Positions 1 to 4,307 of a stretch of DNA of 7,036 nt are shown in pieces. How positions within the stretch are numbered: position 1 is the stretch's first letter; each line of letters starts with the position of its first letter. The position numbers and the translations under genes were made by a program. Source of the stretch: Planctomycetaceae bacterium UBA6172 (lineage in GTDB: Bacteria; Planctomycetota; Planctomycetia; Pirellulales; Pirellulaceae); assembly GCA_002422955.1 (NCBI GenBank), contig DITY01000153.1, forward strand, positions 1 to 7,036, written 5' to 3'. The notes under the pieces were generated by a model. It saw only the letters and a list, made by a program, of their open reading frames with translations, made no database searches and was not told the origin of the DNA.

Positions 1-732
1 GGCCGCGATCCGCTGGTCGCCGTCATAAAAGGCGATCGTTTTGGCGTCGGGGTCGATCAAGCCTTCGGGCATCGCCCGCAGGGCCGCGTCACGCGTGGCG
101 CTGCCCCGCATCGCCACGACTTGGTTGTTGGCGTCGCGCGAGATCCGCCGGTTCGAGGCGACCTGCTCGACCCGCGTGGGCGTGCCGGCGACATGCGTCA
201 CACGGCGGGCTTGGGGTAGCGCCTCCGCCACCGCCTGCTTGGCGCGGACCAAGCAGGCTTCGAAGAACTCGGGGTCGACGATATCCGGCAGACCTTCCTG
301 TTCGGCGACGATCCGCTGCGCGTCGAGGCAAGCGAAGGGGGCGTTGTGCTGATGCACGCAGTGGACCGCGACGCGATCGGCCGTCGTCCCCGCCGCCTCC
401 GCCAAGGCTTGTCGCCAGCGGAGGTGCGCCGAGTTGAGAATCCCGGTCCAATCGACGGCGCACAGGACGATCGGTTTTCCAGGTCCCAGCAACACCACGC
501 CGATCGCCTCCAACGGGTCATCGACATCGACCACGCTCTGGATCCAGCCGCCGCAGAGCGAGTGGCCCAGGGGCGGCGTGACGTCGAAGCGAAAGGTCGC
601 CAGCCGCAGTTCGTTGACCACCCCGGTCGTTTCCGCGCGGAGGCTGTCGGGCAGCATCGCCCAGGCGGCCGAAGCGGCCAGCGTGCTGCCGACGGTCGTA
701 CGTCCGAAATCGCGTCGCGTGATCTGAGTCAT
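1..732 (-). CDS. Tat-exported neutral/alkaline ceramidase-like hydrolase, N-terminal part (C-terminus beyond the left edge)
   Basis: An open frame of 244 codons runs leftward from ATG at 732 and leaves the window without a stop. The N-terminus has a twin-arginine motif (T5-R-R-D-F-G, arginines 6 and 7), then a short hydrophobic stretch and a likely cleavage site after L31-R-A33, so a folded protein is probably exported by Tat. The mature part begins with a beta strand leading into F-D-V-T-P-P-L-G (residues 48-56), typical of the neutral ceramidase N-terminal domain. The segment H127-Q-H-N-A-P132 fits the family's H-T-H-S-G-P zinc-ligand motif, with serine and glycine replaced. Further along, S-N-R-R near 193 and E-G-L-I-D-P near 223-228 also match the family pattern. 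Neutral ceramidases hydrolyse the amide bond of ceramide; many planctomycete relatives are uncharacterised, so the substrate is open. A weak GGAG (743-746) lies 10 nt upstream of the start. It follows the haem-protein gene in the same direction after a 94-bp gap, so co-transcription is possible. Confidence 0.8.
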   Translation of the reverse strand, partial: MTQITRRDFGRTTVGSTLAASAAWAMLPDSLRAETTGVVNELRLATFRFDVTPPLGHSLCGGWIQSVVDVDDPLEAIGVVLLGPGKPIVLCAVDWTGILNSAHLRWRQALAEAAGTTADRVAVHCVHQHNAPFACLDAQRIVAEQEGLPDIVDPEFFEACLVRAKQAVAEALPQARRVTHVAGTPTRVEQVASNRRISRDANNQVVAMRGSATRDAALRAMPEGLIDPDAKTIAFYDGDQRIAA

Positions 733-754
733 CTGTCGGCTGCTCCGAGGGGTT

Positions 755-818
755 GGGAAACGGTCAAGGTGGGAAAGGGTGAGGCGGGGAAACGGTCGAG
801 GTGGGAAGTGGGGGCGGA
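755..818. repeat. Imperfect tandem repeat, two units of about 32 bp
   Basis: Unit 1 begins at 755 and unit 2 at 787. Both start GGGAAACGGTC, differ by one base (A or G), continue AGGTGGGAA, and then become G-rich and diverge, apparently through a small indel. The repeat fills most of the spacer between the two leftward genes. On their coding strand it is pyrimidine-rich, with TTCCCACC and GACCGTTTCCC. It forms no obvious hairpin, so it is not a recognisable intrinsic terminator. Confidence 0.7.
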
Positions 819-826
819 ACCGGACT

Positions 827-3800
827 TCAGGGCGCGGCATGCAAACCTTCGGGCGTGCCGGCGATCGTCCGGTTTTCGGGACTACCCGGCAGTTGCTCCA
901 ACGTCAGCAGCGCGAACAGGTCGGCGACTTCTTGTTTGGTCATCTGCTCCTCGACGCCTTCGGGCATGAGCGATTGAACGTTCTGGCGGATCTCGTCGAC
1001 CTCATCCAGCGGCACGGTCTCCGTTTTGCCGCCTTGCACCTTCAGCACGATGCGTTGGGCCGAGCGTTCGAGCACCAGACCGCTCAGGGCGCGGCCGTCG
1101 GAGGTCAATACCGTGACGCTCTGGTAAGCCTCGCCGATCACCAAGCTCGGATCGAACACGCTGACCACCAACTGTTCGAAATTGCTGCGGCCATTGCGAG
1201 TGATCTCGGGACCGACCTCATAGCCGCGCCCGTGCAGTTGGTGGCATTGGCCACAGATCCGGTCGTAGACAGCCAAACCTTTGACCGCGTCGCCCCGCGC
1301 GTCCTTGAGCAGGTACTGAGTCATCTCGCCGACGATTCGCTGGCGGTGGGCGGCATCCTCCAGCCGCACCGTGCCCCAAATCGACTTCACCTGCTGACGG
1401 ATCGTGTCCGATTCGATGACCGCCAAGGCGCGGATCTGATTCGGGCCGATGATGTCTTTCTGCAGATTCCCTTTCTCAATTTCGCCCAGCAGCAGGTTGG
1501 CGGTCGACTCGCGTTGCACCATCGCGCCGGCGACGCGGGCGCGGACGCCGACGGGCAAGGCCTGCCAACGCCCCAGCAACGCTCGCTGGGCCGCGGCATC
1601 ACCGCGACTGACGACCGCATCGAGCAGCGCGTCACGCCATGCCGCCGCGCCCGGCCGCTGATCCACCGCCTCGCCGGCCCACCGATTCATCGCCGCCGCC
1701 AGCGAACCGGGGGCGATCAGCGACGCGGTTTCGAGCGTTTCGCGGCGGAGGTCGAAGGGTAATTCTTCGTCCCCCATCATCACCGTCACCCGATCGGTCG
1801 CTGAAGGATCGCCGGCGAACGCGCGGAGTTGTATCGCCGCGGGGCCCTGGCTGTCGGTCGCCCGGGACCAGGCGAGCAGCGTTTCGCGTGCGGCATTGGG
1901 GCGGATTTCGCCGGTCTTCAATTTGGCCAGGACGGCGCGGAGCACGTTGGCGCTCTCGTCCGCATCTTCGGTGGCCAGGACATCGGCGATGTGCAACACG
2001 GACCGCAGCGTCCGCGAATCGTTCTCGCCCGACAGGTCGGGTTTGACGTCGGCCAACAACCGTGTCGCAACACGCGGAGCCAGGGCGGCCAACAGCGGGT
2101 TCGATGCGGCGCCGCTGGCGATCGCGTCGACGAGCAGCGTCTGATTCGCCACCACATGAGGATGCAGGTTTTGCCAGACGATCCGCGGCAGCAGGCCATC
2201 GTCCTTCGCGCCATCCAAGATTTTGACCAACAGCTCGGCCGCCGGTGGGGAGTACTTCGAATCGGCCGGCTGCTTGCCGATCGCGATCGCGGTTTGAAGC
2301 CGGATCCGGGGATCGTCATGACTCGCACCGGCCAGCAACAGGCTGTCGGCGATTTCGCGAACCGCATCGCTACCGGCCTGCGTCGTCATGCCATGGGTCG
2401 CGATCTGACGAAGTTGCTGGCCTGCCGCGCGAATCGCCCACGCCGCGACTCGCGAATCACTACCGGCCGCCTGGAACAACTCAGCGACCTGGGCCAAGCT
2501 CGTTGGACTTGCCGAGAGCGCCAACGCGACATGCTGGATCGATGCCTTGGCCGGGTCGGCACGCAACCGTTCCCACAGCAGGCGATGGGTCTGCTGCACC
2601 GCCTCATCGTGTCCCGACATCCGCTCGTGCAGGATCACCGCGGCGCGTTGGCGATAAAAAATGTTGGCGTGTTGCAGCAGTTCGATCAATTGCGAGTCGG
2701 ACATCGCGCGCAAGTCGCGGTGTTCGATCGCGGGCCGCTCGCCATGCACGACGCGGTACAGCCGGCCGTGCCCGCGGTCGATACCCTCGGGGTCGGCGTT
2801 GGCGTCTTGGTAGCAGTGATATCGGTCATACCAATCGAGGATGTAGAGACAGCCGTCGGGGCCGACCTTTTGCGCCACCGGCATGAACCAGACGTCGTTG
2901 GCGGTCAGGAAATCGGGTTGGGCCTGGCCGCGGTAGGTCGATCCGGAACGCGAAATCGAATCGACGTTGATGCAACCGCCGTGGATGTTGCCCATGTACA
3001 GACGATTGCGATACTCGGCCGGGTACGCCGGCGAATCGAAGTACTCGATCCCACAGTAGGCCGCCATCTGGTGCGTGTAATCGACGATCGATTCGATTTT
3101 CCAAGTGTGCGGCGGATAGGCTCCCGCTTGCCGATGGTAGTAACCCGATTCGCTGAGGTGCCACAGGTGATCGATCACGCAGGCGCTCACGAAGGCTTCT
3201 CCCTCGGCATCGAACGCGATCCCCCAAGGGTTGCTGGTCCCTTCGCAGAATAATTCGAAGCGATGCGATACCGGATCGATGCGAAACATCGCGACGGTGA
3301 ACTCGATCTTGCGACCATCCTGTTCGACGACGCCCGGATTGAAGACACCGTTGAGCCCGTAGAGAAAACCGTCCGGTCCCCAGGTCAATGCGTTGGGCAA
3401 CTCGTGCGTGTCGAAGCGGCCGAAACCGGTCGCGATGACCTGCCGCTCATCCGCGACGTCATCCCCATCGGTGTCCTTCAAGAACAAAATGTCCGGGGCG
3501 TTGGAGACCCACACCCCACCATGCCCGACGGCGATCCCCGAAGGGATGTTCAGACCCTCGGCAAAAATCTTGACCGAATCGAACGTGCCGTCGCCGTCGG
3601 TATCCTCCAACAGTTTGATCCGGTCTCGCCCCGGGCCGGGCGAACGGCGGGGGTATTCAAAGCTCTCGGTCACGTACAAGCGACCGGCATCATCGAAGGC
3701 CATCGCGACCGGGTTCATGATCGCGGGTTCGGCAGCGACCAGCTCCACGCGGAAGCCCTCGGGAACGACCATTCGCTGGATCGCTTCTTCCGGCGTCAAC

Positions 3801-3940
3801 GGCGGACCGGGCGGTTGGCTCTGTTTGCGAGGGATGAACGGCTCGGCCGCGATCGTCGCCACTTGCGGCAGCAAGGTCACGGGCAGCGCGATCGCGAAGG
3901 CGAGTAGGCCGAGGAGTGCTGAACGGCGGATGGGACGCAT
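827..3940 (-). CDS. PVC-type membrane-bound dehydrogenase with HEAT-like region and C-terminal c-type haem domain
   Basis: Complete gene, 1037 residues. It has a Sec-type signal peptide (arginines at 2-6, hydrophobic core about 8-30, likely cleavage after T-I-A-A32). Residues about 55-400 form a beta-propeller of the Pirellula/Verrucomicrobium dehydrogenase type, distantly like soluble quinoprotein glucose dehydrogenases. It opens with V-P-E-G-F-R-V-E-L, carries Asp-rich loops D113-T-D-G-D-G and D156-T-D-G-D-D that resemble calcium sites, and closes with D-W-Y-D-R-Y-H-C-Y-Q-D-A-N (369-381) and G-R-L-Y-R-V. Residues about 405-870 are helical and HEAT-like. The C-terminal domain has C896-G-Q-C-H900 for covalent haem c and S-L-M992-P-E-G, where the methionine is the expected distal ligand. 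This is the usual full architecture and nothing appears broken. It probably oxidises a substrate outside the cytoplasmic membrane and passes electrons to the haem; substrate and cofactor cannot be read from sequence. The ATG at 3940 is chosen because it directly precedes the signal peptide; no clear Shine-Dalgarno sequence is present. It is divergent from the other haem protein. Confidence 0.93.
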   Translation of the reverse strand: MRPIRRSALLGLLAFAIALPVTLLPQVATIAAEPFIPRKQSQPPGPPLTPEEAIQRMVVPEGFRVELVAAEPAIMNPVAMAFDDAGRLYVTESFEYPRRSPGPGRDRIKLLEDTDGDGTFDSVKIFAEGLNIPSGIAVGHGGVWVSNAPDILFLKDTDGDDVADERQVIATGFGRFDTHELPNALTWGPDGFLYGLNGVFNPGVVEQDGRKIEFTVAMFRIDPVSHRFELFCEGTSNPWGIAFDAEGEAFVSACVIDHLWHLSESGYYHRQAGAYPPHTWKIESIVDYTHQMAAYCGIEYFDSPAYPAEYRNRLYMGNIHGGCINVDSISRSGSTYRGQAQPDFLTANDVWFMPVAQKVGPDGCLYILDWYDRYHCYQDANADPEGIDRGHGRLYRVVHGERPAIEHRDLRAMSDSQLIELLQHANIFYRQRAAVILHERMSGHDEAVQQTHRLLWERLRADPAKASIQHVALALSASPTSLAQVAELFQAAGSDSRVAAWAIRAAGQQLRQIATHGMTTQAGSDAVREIADSLLLAGASHDDPRIRLQTAIAIGKQPADSKYSPPAAELLVKILDGAKDDGLLPRIVWQNLHPHVVANQTLLVDAIASGAASNPLLAALAPRVATRLLADVKPDLSGENDSRTLRSVLHIADVLATEDADESANVLRAVLAKLKTGEIRPNAARETLLAWSRATDSQGPAAIQLRAFAGDPSATDRVTVMMGDEELPFDLRRETLETASLIAPGSLAAAMNRWAGEAVDQRPGAAAWRDALLDAVVSRGDAAAQRALLGRWQALPVGVRARVAGAMVQRESTANLLLGEIEKGNLQKDIIGPNQIRALAVIESDTIRQQVKSIWGTVRLEDAAHRQRIVGEMTQYLLKDARGDAVKGLAVYDRICGQCHQLHGRGYEVGPEITRNGRSNFEQLVVSVFDPSLVIGEAYQSVTVLTSDGRALSGLVLERSAQRIVLKVQGGKTETVPLDEVDEIRQNVQSLMPEGVEEQMTKQEVADLFALLTLEQLPGSPENRTIAGTPEGLHAAP

Positions 3941-3955
3941 CGGAGATCGTTCGTC
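3936..3955 (-). promoter_or_regulatory. Leader motif copy A, overlapping the start codon of the leftward haem gene
   Basis: Read leftward the sequence is GACGAACGATCTCCGATGCG, and the ATG inside it is the start codon. A near-identical motif, GACGAACGATTCCGATCCG, lies in the rightward leader at 4237-4255. The first ten bases are identical; after one inserted base TCCGAT also matches. Its position over the start codon would suit control of translation or a repressor site, but that is inference. Confidence 0.4.
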
Positions 3956-3996
3956 GGATGAGGGGAGCGGGGCGGGATCGATCGGGAACGCTGTCG

Positions 3997-4002
3997 AGTA
4001 TA
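3997..4002 (-). promoter_or_regulatory. Candidate -10 element (TATACT) for the leftward haem gene
   Basis: Read leftward the context is GCTTATACTCGACAGCG. TATACT is one base from the TATAAT consensus and would place transcription start near 3990, giving a leader of about 50 nt. No convincing TTGACA-like -35 box lies at a 16-18 base spacing; a GC-rich palindrome CGCCGCGGCG (4010-4019) occupies that spacer. Confidence 0.4.
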
Positions 4003-4137
4003 AGCGAGTCGCCGCGGCGGTGGCGTAAGAACCGAGTCATGGCGGTCCGAAGTTGCTGGGCGAGGCGGCCAGCGGTCAGGAAGAGGGCGATGTGGAGTCC
4101 GGCCGATTCGCATCTAGGGGAAAGCGACCGCCGAAGC

Positions 4138-4143
4138 TATACT
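4138..4143 (+). promoter_or_regulatory. Candidate -10 element (TATACT) for the rightward haem gene
   Basis: The context is GAAGCTATACTGACTCGG. The hexamer is the same as the leftward -10 candidate, and both are followed by GAC, after an extra C on the left side. Start of transcription would fall near 4150, giving a leader of about 158 nt. No good -35 box is visible at normal spacing; a TTCGCA at 4107-4112 is 25 bases away, which is too far. Confidence 0.4.
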
Positions 4144-4147
4144 GACT

Positions 4148-4255
4148 CGGGTCGGAATCCCGCGACAGCGCGGAAGGTCGAAGTGGGTTGTGCGAACCGA
4201 CGCCCCTGGTGGCGGTGATGTTTGGCATAGCTGACTGACGAACGATTCCGATCCG
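4148..4255 (+). promoter_or_regulatory. Putative structured 5' leader: 12-bp closing stem around small hairpins
   Basis: CGGGTCGGAATC (4148-4159) can pair with GATTCCGATCCG (4244-4255) over 12 consecutive base pairs, including one G-U. Inside, CCGCG-ACAG-CGCGG (4160-4173) makes a 5-bp hairpin directly against the closing stem. GGTT-GTGCG-AACC (about 4187-4199) and CGCC-CCTGGT-GGCG (4201-4214) can form two more 4-bp hairpins. The 5' arm begins almost exactly where transcription from the TATACT at 4138 would begin. GATTCC recurs at 4260-4265 and could compete for the 5' arm. I do not recognise a known riboswitch class. The same bases could instead be a pair of inverted DNA-binding sites. Confidence 0.35.
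4237..4255 (+). promoter_or_regulatory. Leader motif copy B, upstream of the rightward haem gene
   Basis: GACGAACGATTCCGATCCG is the partner of the motif at 3936-3955 on the other strand. Each copy reads in the direction of its own gene. This copy ends 52 bases before the GTG start and overlaps the 3' arm of the putative leader stem. Confidence 0.4.
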
Positions 4256-4294
4256 CCCTGATTCCAACCGCTCGTAATCATCTTGCCCCCCTCC

Positions 4295-4300
4295 GAGGAG
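4295..4300 (+). promoter_or_regulatory. Shine-Dalgarno sequence that decides the GTG start
   Basis: GAGGAG lies 7 bases upstream of GTG at 4308, an ideal spacing. The in-frame TTG at 4302 is only one base from it and therefore unlikely. No upstream ATG in this frame gives a signal peptide directly at the N-terminus. Confidence 0.8.
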
Positions 4301-4307
4301 CTTGTTT

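Noticed and set aside
779..1762. 327-codon plus-strand open frame antisense to the haem domain end of the leftward gene
   Set aside because: Antisense to the conserved CxxCH domain; no motif or ribosome-binding site of its own.
1829..3253. 474-codon plus-strand open frame inside the leftward haem gene
   Set aside because: Shadow of the propeller and HEAT coding region; composition is unlike a real protein and there is no start signal.
3916..4218. Small open frames (78-116 codons) on both strands of the divergent intergenic region
   Set aside because: Arg- and Ser-rich translations with no signal peptide or domain, overlapping promoter elements and neighbouring genes; nothing supports expression.
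4218..4240. Possible sigma-54 promoter from TTTGGCATAGCT
   Set aside because: The -24-like TGGCA is present, but no GC of a -12 element occurs at the required spacing.
4201..4240. Resemblance of GGCGGTGATG and GCTGACTGACG to the fluoride riboswitch
   Set aside because: Only scattered short similarity; the conserved core and pseudoknot order of that class cannot be laid onto the sequence.
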